A stretch of DNA of 64,000 nt from Pseudolactococcus insecticola (GCF_011170065.1 NZ_BLLH01000009.1:1-64000), one strand, 5' to 3'. Counted from the first letter of the stretch, positions 35,493 through 43,912 are shown. Numbers and translations: made by a program. The notes: generated by a model from the sequence alone, not told the origin.

Positions 35493-35684
35493 ATGCAAAA
35501 ATGGGGTTGGGGCTTTGTGTCCCTAGGGTTGCTGATTTTTATCACAACGCTACAAAGTAAGGGTGCATTTGTCATCGTCAGTCTTTTGGTTATTATCCTA
35601 GGGATTGGCATGATTGTCGTAGGCGGTCGCAATGGCAAACTTGCAGATAAATCTGAAAAAGGAGACGACAATGGAACTCACTAA
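35493..35684 (+). CDS. Small membrane protein, unknown function
   Basis: 63 aa with two hydrophobic helices (about residues 5-22 and 25-44) and a charged tail. Its 3' end overlaps the DUF3284 gene by 14 bases. The ATG has no good ribosome site; a stem (AGCAAGAA/TTCTTGTT) lies just upstream, so translation may start elsewhere, for example at a GTG near residue 9. Family unknown. Confidence 0.6.
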   Translation: MQKWGWGFVSLGLLIFITTLQSKGAFVIVSLLVIILGIGMIVVGGRNGKLADKSEKGDDNGTH

Positions 35685-36099
35685 AACACTTGACGTGCCG
35701 CGCCAGTTCGTCTTTGAAAAAATTGTTGATTCGGGCCTTTATGACATTCAACAAAATACAGGTAAACGGCCAAAAATCTCATCGCTCAAGGGCTTTGAGT
35801 ACAAAAAGAAATTTGGTTCTAAGCAAAATCAAGCCGGAAAAATTCGGATTGATGATGTGATTGAGCCGTCTGTCTATGCATTTACAACAACGACAGTCAG
35901 AAATACCTTTACAACGCGCTGGGAATTGCACAAAATTGACGATAAGACGACAGATGTTGTCATCTCGGAGACGATTGAGTCAAAAGGTTTTTTCCAAAAT
36001 CTCAACGATAGTATGATGCAAATCGGCCTTGGGTGGATCAAAAAACGGCAAATGCGCGCCATTTTGGATGGCATCTTAAAGGCTTACAACGGTCAATAA
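35671..36099 (+). CDS. DUF3284 domain protein
   Basis: 142 aa, consistent with the DUF3284 family, which is commonly encoded beside cellobiose/beta-glucoside PTS genes in lactic acid bacteria. The overall pattern (N-terminal VPRQFVFEKIVDSGLYDIQ, central beta strands, C-terminal helix) resembles the START/Bet v1-like fold; this is inference. ATG at 35671 follows AAAAAGGAG. Likely role in beta-glucoside use, with mechanism unknown. Confidence 0.8.
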   Translation: MELTKTLDVPRQFVFEKIVDSGLYDIQQNTGKRPKISSLKGFEYKKKFGSKQNQAGKIRIDDVIEPSVYAFTTTTVRNTFTTRWELHKIDDKTTDVVISETIESKGFFQNLNDSMMQIGLGWIKKRQMRAILDGILKAYNGQ

Positions 36100-36110
36100 T
36101 CAATAAAAAT

Positions 36111-36148
36111 AGCCAAGTGAAAGTCAGTTTTCTGATTTTTACTTAGGC
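36111..36148 (+). terminator. Stem-loop before the 6-phospho-beta-glucosidase gene
   Basis: AAGTGAAAGTCAG and CTGATTTTTACTT form an imperfect stem without a good T-run after it. It may act as an mRNA processing or stabilising hairpin more than a terminator. Confidence 0.45.
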
Positions 36149-36172
36149 ATAGAATGAAAGGGTTTACACAAT

Positions 36173-37630
36173 ATGGAACACAAACAACTAGCAGATTTTC
36201 CAAGCGACTTCCTCTGGGGGAGCGCCTCAGCAGCCTATCAAATCGAAGGGGCTTACGCCGAAGACGGCAAAGGCCTGTCAGTCTGGGATAACTTTGTCCG
36301 CATTGACGGCAAGACTTTCAAAGGTACAAACGGAGACATCGCAGTTGATCACTATCATCGCTATAAAGAAGACGTACGCCTCATGGCTGAGATGGGCATG
36401 AAAGCCTATCGTTTTTCAATCGCTTGGACACGTATTTTTCCAAATGGCACGGGTGAAGTCAATGAAGCAGGGGTGAAATTTTATAGCGACTTGATCGATG
36501 AGTTGCTGGCAAATGGGATTGAACCGCTGGTTACAATCTATCACTGGGACTTGCCACAAGCGCTTCAAGATGCTTACGGTGGCTGGGAATCTCGTCAGAT
36601 CATCCCTGATTTTGTCAACTACGCTGAAACTTTGTTCAAAGCTTACGGCGACCGTGTCAAATACTGGGTGTCATTGAACGAGCAAAATATCTTCACACAC
36701 CAAGGCTGGCAAATTGCCACTCACCCGCCTGGCAAAAAAGATGACAAGCTCTTTTACCAAGTCAACCACCATGCAAACTTGGCAAATGCTGCGGTCATCA
36801 ATAAATTCCACGAAATGAATATCGACGGTAAAATTGGCCCGTCATTTGCCTACACACCACAGTACGCAGTCAACTCTGATCCGATGAATGTCCTTGCGGC
36901 AGAAAACGCGGAAGAGCTTGGCGGACATTTCTGGATGGATGTGTATGTTTACGGGGAATATCCGATCGTTGCGCTGAACTATCTCAAAGAAAAAGGAATT
37001 GCGCCTGAGTTTGCACCAGGTGATGCTGAGTTGCTCAAGTCTGCAAAACCTGATTTTATGGGGCTAAACTTCTACCAAACCGCGACAAATGCCTGGAATC
37101 CAATCGACGGTGGTGTTGAAAATAAAGATAGCTACCAAATGAACACAACAGGTAAAAAAGGCACGTCTAAAGATTCAGGCGTTCCTGGTCTTCAAAAAAC
37201 AGTCAAAAATCCATTTGTTGAAACGACGAACTGGGACTGGACGATTGACCCTGTCGGGCTTCGCATCGCACTCCGTCGGATTGCCTCACGCTACCGTGTA
37301 CCTGTTCTGATTACTGAAAATGGTCTGGGTGAATATGACAAGTTAGAAGATGGCAAGATTCACGATGACTACCGGATTGACTTCCTTAAAAAACACGTTT
37401 TGGCCATCAAAGAAGCCATTTCTGACGGCGTTGATGTCTTGGGCTACACGACTTGGAGCTACACTGACTTACTAAGCTGGCTTAACGGCTACCAAAAACG
37501 TTACGGTTTTGTCTATGTTGATCAAGACGAAACGATGACAGGCACGCTCAAACGCATCCCGAAAGATTCCTATTATTGGTACAAAGACGTCATTGCGTCC
37601 AATGGTGGCGATTTGGATTTGCTGAAATAA
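36173..37630 (+). CDS. bglA: 6-phospho-beta-glucosidase, GH1
   Basis: 485 aa, glycoside hydrolase family 1. Splits phosphorylated beta-glucosides delivered by the PTS into glucose 6-phosphate and an aglycone or glucose. N-terminal signature FLWGSASAAYQIEGA, acid/base Glu in SLNEQN, nucleophile Glu in LITENGLGEYD, and the phosphate-binding region near KRYGFVYVD. Sits behind the PTS genes, so one cluster carries transport and hydrolysis. Ends in a terminator directly before copY. Confidence 0.95.
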   Translation: MEHKQLADFPSDFLWGSASAAYQIEGAYAEDGKGLSVWDNFVRIDGKTFKGTNGDIAVDHYHRYKEDVRLMAEMGMKAYRFSIAWTRIFPNGTGEVNEAGVKFYSDLIDELLANGIEPLVTIYHWDLPQALQDAYGGWESRQIIPDFVNYAETLFKAYGDRVKYWVSLNEQNIFTHQGWQIATHPPGKKDDKLFYQVNHHANLANAAVINKFHEMNIDGKIGPSFAYTPQYAVNSDPMNVLAAENAEELGGHFWMDVYVYGEYPIVALNYLKEKGIAPEFAPGDAELLKSAKPDFMGLNFYQTATNAWNPIDGGVENKDSYQMNTTGKKGTSKDSGVPGLQKTVKNPFVETTNWDWTIDPVGLRIALRRIASRYRVPVLITENGLGEYDKLEDGKIHDDYRIDFLKKHVLAIKEAISDGVDVLGYTTWSYTDLLSWLNGYQKRYGFVYVDQDETMTGTLKRIPKDSYYWYKDVIASNGGDLDLLK

Positions 37631-37640
37631 AACTGCTCAG

Positions 37641-37670
37641 AATACTCCGACTTGGTTGGGGTATTTTTTA
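37641..37670 (+). terminator. Terminator behind bglA
   Basis: AATACTCC pairs with GGGGTATT, with one mismatch, followed by six T. The copY -35 begins two bases later. Confidence 0.75.
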
Positions 37671-37671
37671 C

Positions 37672-37706
37672 TTGACAATTTTAGTCTACAAGTGTAGACT
37701 AAAATT
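37672..37706 (+). promoter_or_regulatory. copY promoter and cop-box palindrome
   Basis: TTGACA (37672-37677), 17-base spacer, TAGACT (37695-37700). Positions 37677-37706 form a perfect 14-2-14 inverted repeat centred on TACAAGTGTA, the CopY box TACANNTGTA. The -10 begins 12 bases before the ATG, so the mRNA should be leaderless and the whole promoter lies under the repressor. Confidence 0.88.
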
Positions 37707-38162
37707 ATGGAAGAACAAACAAAAACAATTTCACCTAGTGAGTGGGAGATCATGCGGCTGGCTTGGACGCTTGGTGAGCTGACAAGTACACAGGCACGAG
37801 TGTTAATGGCGAAAAAACGTGGCTGGCAACCGACAACGGTTAAGACGCTGCTAGCAAGATTGGTCAAAAAAGGCTATCTGGCAGTCTCGGGTGAAGTCCG
37901 CAGCCATGTCTACCGACCTTTGATTTCTGAGGATTCGGCTATGGCATTTGTGGCAGAGACCGCCTTTTCAGGGATGTGTGCGATGAAAGTGGGGCAGACT
38001 TTAGGCAATTTACTTGTAGCGACACCTCTGACGAAGACGGATATTTCACGATTACAGGAAATATTGACAAAAAAAATGGTGACAGCACCCGAACACATCG
38101 CCTGCAACTGTCTGCCAGATGGCTCCAGCTGCGAAAAGGAAATGACGGGAGAATCAAGATGA
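37707..38162 (+). CDS. copY: Copper-responsive repressor CopY
   Basis: 151 aa, BlaI/MecI/CopY winged-helix family. The DNA-binding domain includes ISPSEWEIMRLAWTLGELTSTQARVLMA and TVKTLLARLVKKGYL. The C-terminal metal site reads CNCLPDGSSCEKE; the usual CXCX4CXC has its last Cys replaced, so Cu/Zn binding may differ. It represses its own operon through the cop box. Its stop overlaps the copB start (ATGA). Confidence 0.94.
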   Translation: MEEQTKTISPSEWEIMRLAWTLGELTSTQARVLMAKKRGWQPTTVKTLLARLVKKGYLAVSGEVRSHVYRPLISEDSAMAFVAETAFSGMCAMKVGQTLGNLLVATPLTKTDISRLQEILTKKMVTAPEHIACNCLPDGSSCEKEMTGESR

Positions 38163-40291
38163 CAAAAGAAAATCACGAATACCATGATATGAATATGGGC
38201 AATGTGCAGACGCCTCACAACCATATGAATCATGATGGGCATATGGCTCACGAAAATCATATTCACAATCACATGGCTATGTCTGATATGTCAGGCATGA
38301 CACACGACCATATGCACATGCATGGAGAAGGCATGGCAGGGATGGATATGTCTGATCTGAAACGGCGTTTTTGGCTGAGCTTGATTTTGAGTGTGCCTTT
38401 GATCCTGATTACGCCACTAATGGGGATGGCCTTGCCATTTACTTTGACTTTTACAGGGTCAAACTGGGTGACGCTAATCCTTGCTTTGCTGATTTTTATG
38501 ATTGGTGCGCAACCATTTTTGGTGGGGGCGAAAACTGAATTACAGGCTAAAAAGCCTGCTATGATGGCGCTTGTTGCCATGGGTCTGAGTGTTTCACTGG
38601 GCTATAGCCTCTATGCTTTTGTGGCAAACCTGCTAGGGCACACGCACGTCATGGACTTTTTCTTTGAGTTTGCGACGCTTACGGTGATCATGCTTTTGGG
38701 GCACTGGTTAGAAATGTCGACCACTATGTCAGCAGGTGATGCCACGGCAAAACTGCGTGAGCTCATGCCTGAAACGATTCATCATTTGATGGCTGATAAT
38801 CACGTGCATGATATGCCAATTGCGCGTCTAGCGGCTGGCATGCAAGTGCGCGTGCTTGCGGGTGAAAAAATCCCAGGCGACGGGAAGATTGTCACAGGAC
38901 AAACGCAGATCAACGAAGCGCTTGTGACGGGTGAAAGTCGCCTGGTTGACAAGTCTGTTGGCTCTGACGTGATTGGAGGCACGGTCAATGGCGAAGGGAC
39001 GATTGATCTGATGATTACGGGAGCCGGTCAGACGTCCTATTTAGGTCAGCTACAGCAAACGCTCAATCACACGCAGGATGAAAAAAGTGCGGCCGAAACC
39101 TTGGCAGATCGTGTGGCATCATGGCTTTTTTATATTGCACTTGCAGCGGCTGTGATTGCGCTCCTTGTCTGGACGCCACAACGTGGTCTGAGTTTTGCGA
39201 TTAGTATGAGCGTGACGGTGCTTGTCATTGCCTGTCCGCATGCTTTGGGGCTTGCTGTACCGCTTGTTGTTGCACGTACCAAGTCCATTTCTGCGGCAAA
39301 TGGTGTTCTGATCAAAAATCGTAAGGTATTGCCAGCAGCTAAAAATATTCGCTATGCCCTCATGGATAAGACGGGGACGCTGACCACTGGTGAGTTTGCA
39401 GTCAAAAAAATCTGGCTTCTGACGACGGATTTGGCATCTGATGACGAGGTGCTTGACCTTGCAGCAGCTCTGGACAGTCAGTCTACACACCCGCTTGCCC
39501 GCTCGATTGTCAAGAAAGCAAAACACGCTAAAATGGCTGATCATGTAAAAAATATCGCAGGCTATGGCGTGACGGGTCAGATTGATAAAATCAGCTATTC
39601 TCTCGTGTCTGCTCGTTATTTGAGTGAAAATGGTCTAAATCTTGAAGCGAAAAGTGCGTCTGATCTTGATGAAATTGCTGCAAGTGAGGAAACAATCTCC
39701 TATCTGGTTTCTGACGGTCGTGTGCTTGCCGCCATTGCCCAAGGGGACGTGATCAAGCCGTCAGCGCAGAGTTTTATCAGCGACTTGCGGGCGCAAGGCA
39801 TCGTGCCAGTCATGGTAACGGGAGATAGCCTAGCGACTGCAAAAAAAGTCGCACAGGTGCTAGGCCTTGAAGCCGGGTCGATCCACGCACAAGTCAACCC
39901 ACAGGAAAAACTTGCACTCATCGCAAGTTACCAAGAAAAAGGCAAGGTGCTGATGATTGGTGACGGGATAAATGATGCACCAGCGCTTGCTAAAGCAGAT
40001 ATCTCGTTTGCTATCGGTGCAGGTACGCAAGTTGCGCAAGCCTCAGCAGACGCTGTTCTTGCGGGTAATGAATTGACAGGTATCGTAGCCTTTTTAGGTC
40101 TTGCAAAACGTGCTGCTAAAAAAGAAGTGCAAAATCTCTGGTGGGGTGCAGGCTATAATTTGCTTGCGATTCCTTTAGCAGCAGGAATCTTGGCGCCAAT
40201 CGGCTTGATTTTAGATCCGATGGTCGGAGCAGTTCTGATGAGCTTATCAACAGTCATCGTCGCAGTCAATGCGCTCAGCCTTAGAAAATAA
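38159..40291 (+). CDS. copB: Copper-exporting P-type ATPase, CopB type
   Basis: 710 aa. Pumps Cu+ (or Ag+) out of the cell. The first 60 residues are very rich in His and Met (NHMNHDGHMAHENHIHNHM), a metal-binding tail that replaces the CxxC domains of CopA. The channel motif is CPH (VIACPHALGL), typical of the P1B-3/CopB group; VTGES, DKTGTLTTG and GDGINDAPAL are intact. The ATG at 38159 overlaps copY. Neither copA nor the chaperone copZ is adjacent. Confidence 0.95.
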   Translation: MTKENHEYHDMNMGNVQTPHNHMNHDGHMAHENHIHNHMAMSDMSGMTHDHMHMHGEGMAGMDMSDLKRRFWLSLILSVPLILITPLMGMALPFTLTFTGSNWVTLILALLIFMIGAQPFLVGAKTELQAKKPAMMALVAMGLSVSLGYSLYAFVANLLGHTHVMDFFFEFATLTVIMLLGHWLEMSTTMSAGDATAKLRELMPETIHHLMADNHVHDMPIARLAAGMQVRVLAGEKIPGDGKIVTGQTQINEALVTGESRLVDKSVGSDVIGGTVNGEGTIDLMITGAGQTSYLGQLQQTLNHTQDEKSAAETLADRVASWLFYIALAAAVIALLVWTPQRGLSFAISMSVTVLVIACPHALGLAVPLVVARTKSISAANGVLIKNRKVLPAAKNIRYALMDKTGTLTTGEFAVKKIWLLTTDLASDDEVLDLAAALDSQSTHPLARSIVKKAKHAKMADHVKNIAGYGVTGQIDKISYSLVSARYLSENGLNLEAKSASDLDEIAASEETISYLVSDGRVLAAIAQGDVIKPSAQSFISDLRAQGIVPVMVTGDSLATAKKVAQVLGLEAGSIHAQVNPQEKLALIASYQEKGKVLMIGDGINDAPALAKADISFAIGAGTQVAQASADAVLAGNELTGIVAFLGLAKRAAKKEVQNLWWGAGYNLLAIPLAAGILAPIGLILDPMVGAVLMSLSTVIVAVNALSLRK

Positions 40292-40294
40292 AAT

Positions 40295-40336
40295 AAAAAC
40301 AGTTCTTGCGATTCAATTTTCGTCAGAACTGTTTTG
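40295..40336 (+). terminator. copYB terminator
   Basis: AAAACAGTTCT and AGAACTGTTTT form a perfect 11-pair stem with an 18-base loop; only a short T stretch follows. Confidence 0.8.
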
Positions 40337-40438
40337 TTATGGTAAAATTAAGCTAGATTATTTATCATGGGAAAATACCTTGATTTAGGAATAAGTTGGC
40401 AGTGCTTGACATAGCTGCGTTTTAGATGGAGAGTTGTG

Positions 40439-41089
40439 ATGACAGCGATTTTATTAGCTCATTTTTTTGATTTCCAAACCCTGTTGCCAAATCTGATGGC
40501 GACACATGGTTTTCTGGTGTATTTGCTGCTTTTTGGCATCATTTTTGCTGAAACGGGTCTAGTCGTGACGCCATTTTTACCAGGCGATTCGATTTTATTT
40601 CTGGCGGGATCGCTTGCGGCCTTGTCTGGCGGTTTACATCTTTGGTTGTTGCTGCCGACGTTAATGCTTGCAGCGCTCTTGGGAGATTTCACTAACTTTG
40701 AAATCGGGAAACGATTTGGACACTACCTTGCGGCGTCGGATAAGTTTAAGAAGCTTATCAAGCCTAGTTATCTAGAAAAATCTGAAACATTTTTTGAAAA
40801 GCACGGCGATTTTGCGATTGTCATTGGCCGATTTACGCCCATTATTCGGACGATTATCCCCTTTACAGCAGGGATTGGTAAGATGCCTTATGTCAAGTTT
40901 GCAAGATTTAACATTTTAGGTGGCGTGATTTGGATCTTGGTTGCAGTATTAAGCGGTTTTGCCTTTGGTAATATTCCTTTTGTGACGGCACATTTTGAGA
41001 TTATCATGATTGCAATCGTCCTGATTTCTCTGATTCCAGCAGGCATTGCCTGGCTAAAAAGCAAGAAAGATGTTGCAGAAAAGGCATAA
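40439..41089 (+). CDS. DedA family membrane protein
   Basis: 216 aa with about five membrane segments. Key features FLPGDSILFLAGSLAA, LGDFTNFEIGKRFG, and FTPIIRTIIPFTAGIGKM with the conserved Arg pair. DedA-type proteins are linked to lipid carrier recycling and membrane potential; some move undecaprenyl phosphate across the membrane. ATG at 40439 is chosen over GTG at 40436 for spacing to TGGAGAG. Single-gene unit. Confidence 0.92.
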   Translation: MTAILLAHFFDFQTLLPNLMATHGFLVYLLLFGIIFAETGLVVTPFLPGDSILFLAGSLAALSGGLHLWLLLPTLMLAALLGDFTNFEIGKRFGHYLAASDKFKKLIKPSYLEKSETFFEKHGDFAIVIGRFTPIIRTIIPFTAGIGKMPYVKFARFNILGGVIWILVAVLSGFAFGNIPFVTAHFEIIMIAIVLISLIPAGIAWLKSKKDVAEKA

Positions 41090-41103
41090 AAATTTGAAAG
41101 TAT

Positions 41104-41143
41104 AAAAAAGGTTCTCGTGACTCACATCACGGGAACCTTTTCT
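41104..41143. terminator. Bidirectional terminator, DedA and second EIIC
   Basis: AAAAAGGTTC-CGTGA and TCACG-GAACCTTTT arms pair with single mismatches; A-run and T-run on the two sides. Confidence 0.85.
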
Positions 41144-41154
41144 AATCTCTAAAA

Positions 41155-42591
41155 TCAATCGGCGTCCTTTGTATTGTTTGCGGCAATGACAAATGGTGTC
41201 CAGATGACGATAGAAGCTGCAAATGACACGAGGGTCACGATTGGTGCACGCCAGTCGGCACCTGTTGCAAGAAAGCTATATAGGAACGGTGGTACAACCC
41301 AAGGGATTGACTGTGATACCGGGTTGACAAGGCCTGAAACCGTTGCAATATAGCCGATGATAACTGATGCCACGGGCGCAATGATAAATGGAATGACAAA
41401 GACTGGGTTAAGTACAATTGGCATCCCAAACATAACGGGTTCGTTGATGTTAAAGACAGATGGCCCGATGCCGAGTTTTGCAACTGTCCGGTAGTCATCA
41501 CGTTTACTTAACAGTAAAATCATGATTAGGAGGACGATTGTCCCGCCAGAACCACCAAACCAGGCAAATGAGTCAAATGACCCGCGTACCCAGTAATAAG
41601 CATCTCCGTGACCTGCTTTGATTGCGGCGACAACGGCATCAGCACCGTGTTTACCGTTATAACCATGTTGGAAGACGTTGATGTTTTTAAGTTGACCTTG
41701 CCCCCAAACACCTTCGAGGACTGGCGCAAGGACGTTTGAGCCGTGAAGACCGAAGAACCAGAAAACAGAAACAAGTAGCGTGATCAAGATGACCCAGCCG
41801 ATGCCCTGTGTGGCGCTCATAAATGGATCGGCAATCGTCGTTTGAATCCACGTAATCAAAACAGGCGTTTTAGGTGATAAAAGGCTAAAGATATAGTAGA
41901 TAATAGCTGAAGTATAAAGTGAAATAGCAGCAGGAATAATGGCCGTGAAGGCTGATGATACTGCAGGTGGTACAGAGTCAGGGAGTTTGATCGTGATATT
42001 AGCAAGTGTCAGTTTTGAATAAAGAATGACTGTGATGGCGCCCATGATCATGATTGTAAAGTAAGCATTGGCATCAAGATAGCCAAGCTTGATGAATCCC
42101 CAAACATTTGTGGAAAGCTTACCGTCGGCGTACGAAATACCGCTTGCGGCTTTGTTAATAGCGTCTGCTGCTTTTGCGGTCAATTTGACGCTGACGGGCG
42201 TCGTTGTTGCTGAAAAGCCAACACCTTGAATCAAGGTTGCAAGTGCGACGATGCCACCTGCGAGCTGATTGACATTGTAGGCTTTTGCGAGATTATAGCC
42301 CCATGAAAAGGCAAAGACGAGACCAACGACAGCCAAGGTACCATTCCACATGAAACCGTTGACAGCGATGATCTGCTTGATGACGGGAATCGTTGTCCCA
42401 TCATATCCTTTGAAAAATTGCGGTGGTAAATCACGAATAATCGCGTTAATCATAACAGCGATAGAGCCCGCCATAGTAGCAGGAAGTGTGCCAATAAAGG
42501 CATCACGCAGGGCAACAAGGTGTTTTTGAGCGCCGATTTTACCGGCAATCGGGACGAAATATTTCTCCATCCAAGCATTGATAGCGTTCAT
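41155..42591 (-). CDS. PTS lactose/cellobiose-family EIIC, copy 2
   Basis: 478 aa, about ten membrane segments; paralogue of the EIIC at 33601-35070, with the matching start WMEKYFVPIAGKIGAQKHLVALRDAFIG, FFGLHGSNVLAP and FNINEPVMFGMPIVLN. It follows an EIIA gene by 41 bases on the minus strand. No hydrolase or EIIB is in this cluster, so the sugar is unknown. Beside a GlcNAc-type PTS under a like operator, an amino-sugar-containing disaccharide (e.g. chitobiose) is possible but unproven. Ribosome site AAGGAG. Confidence 0.93.
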   Translation of the reverse strand: MNAINAWMEKYFVPIAGKIGAQKHLVALRDAFIGTLPATMAGSIAVMINAIIRDLPPQFFKGYDGTTIPVIKQIIAVNGFMWNGTLAVVGLVFAFSWGYNLAKAYNVNQLAGGIVALATLIQGVGFSATTTPVSVKLTAKAADAINKAASGISYADGKLSTNVWGFIKLGYLDANAYFTIMIMGAITVILYSKLTLANITIKLPDSVPPAVSSAFTAIIPAAISLYTSAIIYYIFSLLSPKTPVLITWIQTTIADPFMSATQGIGWVILITLLVSVFWFFGLHGSNVLAPVLEGVWGQGQLKNINVFQHGYNGKHGADAVVAAIKAGHGDAYYWVRGSFDSFAWFGGSGGTIVLLIMILLLSKRDDYRTVAKLGIGPSVFNINEPVMFGMPIVLNPVFVIPFIIAPVASVIIGYIATVSGLVNPVSQSIPWVVPPFLYSFLATGADWRAPIVTLVSFAASIVIWTPFVIAANNTKDAD

Positions 42592-42632
42592 AAGAGACTC
42601 CTTTTTGATGGGATTGCGATAAAGTCAGGCGT

Positions 42633-42950
42633 TTACTTTTCTTTGATGACTTTATAGAGAGCGATGATTTCCTTTGCCAAGTCGACAAAGGCGATACCTG
42701 TCATGAGGTGGTCTTGCGCATGCACCATATAGATGGAAAGCGGGACGTCTTCGCCGTTTGCGGCCTTGGTCAGCAGTTCAGTTTGACCATGGTGGGCGTT
42801 GACAATGGCGTCGCTTGCGGCCTTGATGCGTGCGTCAGCTAAGTCGAAATCACCAGCTTTTGCAGCGCTAATTGCTTCAATAGCTGAAGACTTTGCTTCA
42901 CCACCATACATGATCAAAGGCATAATGACTGTCATTTGTTCGTCGTTCAT
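42633..42950 (-). CDS. PTS lactose/cellobiose-type EIIA, copy 2
   Basis: 105 aa, closely similar to the EIIA at 33247-33564, with only about 17 differences by eye. The phosphorylated His77 is in YMVHAQDHLMT. First gene of a leftward operon with EIIC copy 2. The promoter and operator in front of it are duplicated before the next leftward gene. Confidence 0.94.
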   Translation of the reverse strand: MNDEQMTVIMPLIMYGGEAKSSAIEAISAAKAGDFDLADARIKAASDAIVNAHHGQTELLTKAANGEDVPLSIYMVHAQDHLMTGIAFVDLAKEIIALYKVIKEK

Positions 42951-43007
42951 AGGGGTTGTTCCTTTCTATCGGCTGAATTGTCTAAATATTCAAACCTTGT
43001 TAATGTC

Positions 43008-43036
43008 AGTTTATCTCACATCGGGAGGTTTGTCAA
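43008..43036 (-). promoter_or_regulatory. Promoter of the EIIA-EIIC copy 2 operon
   Basis: Minus strand: TTGACA (43036-43031), 17-base spacer, TAAACT (43013-43008). Directly upstream of the -35 is the operator TGGTATTTACCA. The same elements are repeated at 43837-43865. Confidence 0.75.
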
Positions 43037-43084
43037 GTGGTAAATACCAATTTTCTGAAAATAATTTGATTTTATTTCAGAAAC
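43029..43084 (-). repeat. Duplicated operator region, copy 1
   Basis: About 56 bases nearly identical to 43858-43912. Shared parts: TGTCAAGTGGTAAATACCAATTTT, then TTATTTCAGAAA-C. Contains the inverted repeat TGGTAAATACCA, similar to GntR-family NagR/DasR-type sites, and ATTTTCTGAAAAT (43050-43062), a second palindrome. Confidence 0.85.
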
Positions 43085-43111
43085 TAGTGTGGTTCTGGTC
43101 AAGAAGTGCAA

Positions 43112-43138
43112 AAAAGTGAGGGCATTTCCCTCACTTTG
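43112..43138 (-). terminator. Terminator of the 43159 gene
   Basis: AAAGTGAGGG and CCCTCACTTT form a perfect stem; on the minus strand it is followed by six T. Confidence 0.87.
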
Positions 43139-43158
43139 CTATTGATTTTTTTGACTGG

Positions 43159-43776
43159 TTATTTTAAAAGCCTGATTTTTATATAATCATACACTGCCAT
43201 TAGGACAATCACTAAGCTAACTCCCATACCGAATGCTGCGCTAGATTTTACTGCATTAGCAGTTTCTCCCGTCCAGGTCAGGAGTGCATTTTGCGTCAAT
43301 ACTAAAGAAGTCAAAGCGTCAGAAAAGGCCATTTGCTTAAGCAATGTTAAAGCATGATTATTATAGCGATTCACTCTGGAAAGTGAGGTGATGGCAATGC
43401 CTAATTTGATGAAGGTAAATAGTGGCACAAAAAAGATAACTGACCCACTGTAGACGTCCGGTTTACCATAGTAAAAGTCATAGATGCTAACAAAAAAATA
43501 GGCAACGCCTAAGCCAAACAAGAAATACACTGAAGTAAAAGATGGCATGTTATGCTGCATAGTCCGCAAGGCCACATAGTGCCTTAAACCAGAAATGCGA
43601 CTCAAAATGAAGGCGATTTGATAAATACCCGTCACCATCATCAAATGAATATCATGATAATGACCAAATATAATCTGGAAAAACACCATACCAATGTTTA
43701 CCAAAAGACCTAGAAGGGCGTAAAACGCCATTCTGTCTTCTTTTAAACTAAAATGACGCTGAATAAATTTTTTCAT
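43159..43776 (-). CDS. Integral membrane protein, unknown function
   Basis: 205 aa with about five to six hydrophobic segments in two groups separated by basic loops (RISGLRHYVALRTMQHN and SRVNRYNNHALTLLKQ). No transport or enzyme motif is visible and the family is not recognised. Its promoter/operator is a copy of that before the EIIA-EIIC operon, so it is likely co-regulated with sugar uptake. It ends at its own terminator. Confidence 0.78.
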   Translation of the reverse strand: MKKFIQRHFSLKEDRMAFYALLGLLVNIGMVFFQIIFGHYHDIHLMMVTGIYQIAFILSRISGLRHYVALRTMQHNMPSFTSVYFLFGLGVAYFFVSIYDFYYGKPDVYSGSVIFFVPLFTFIKLGIAITSLSRVNRYNNHALTLLKQMAFSDALTSLVLTQNALLTWTGETANAVKSSAAFGMGVSLVIVLMAVYDYIKIRLLK

Positions 43777-43836
43777 GTCTGTATACTTTCGCTTATGTCG
43801 GCTGAAATATCTGACTGATTAAACCGTTTTATTGCT

Positions 43837-43865
43837 AGTTTAGCGAGTGTCTGTCGTTTTGTCAA
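43837..43865 (-). promoter_or_regulatory. Promoter of the 43159-43776 gene
   Basis: Minus strand: TTGACA (43865-43860), 17-base spacer, TAAACT (43842-43837), the same layout as at 43008-43036, with the TGGTATTTACCA operator directly upstream. Confidence 0.75.
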
Positions 43866-43912
43866 GTGGTAAATACCAATTTTTGAAAACACTTTGAATT
43901 TATTTCAGAAAA
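43858..43912. repeat. Duplicated operator region, copy 2
   Basis: About 55 bases nearly identical to 43029-43084. It lies between two divergent promoters, that of the leftward membrane protein and that of the rightward GlcNAc-type PTS gene (TTGACG at 43917), so one bound regulator could control both. Confidence 0.85.

Noticed and set aside
37976..38158. Longer CopB start inside copY
   Set aside because: The extra 61 residues would come from the copY frame region and are not like CopB; ATG at 38159 overlaps the copY stop in the usual coupled way.
43029..43912. The two 55-base repeats as ends of a mobile element
   Set aside because: They are direct repeats holding promoter elements at equal distances from two genes; no transposase, integrase or target duplication lies between them.
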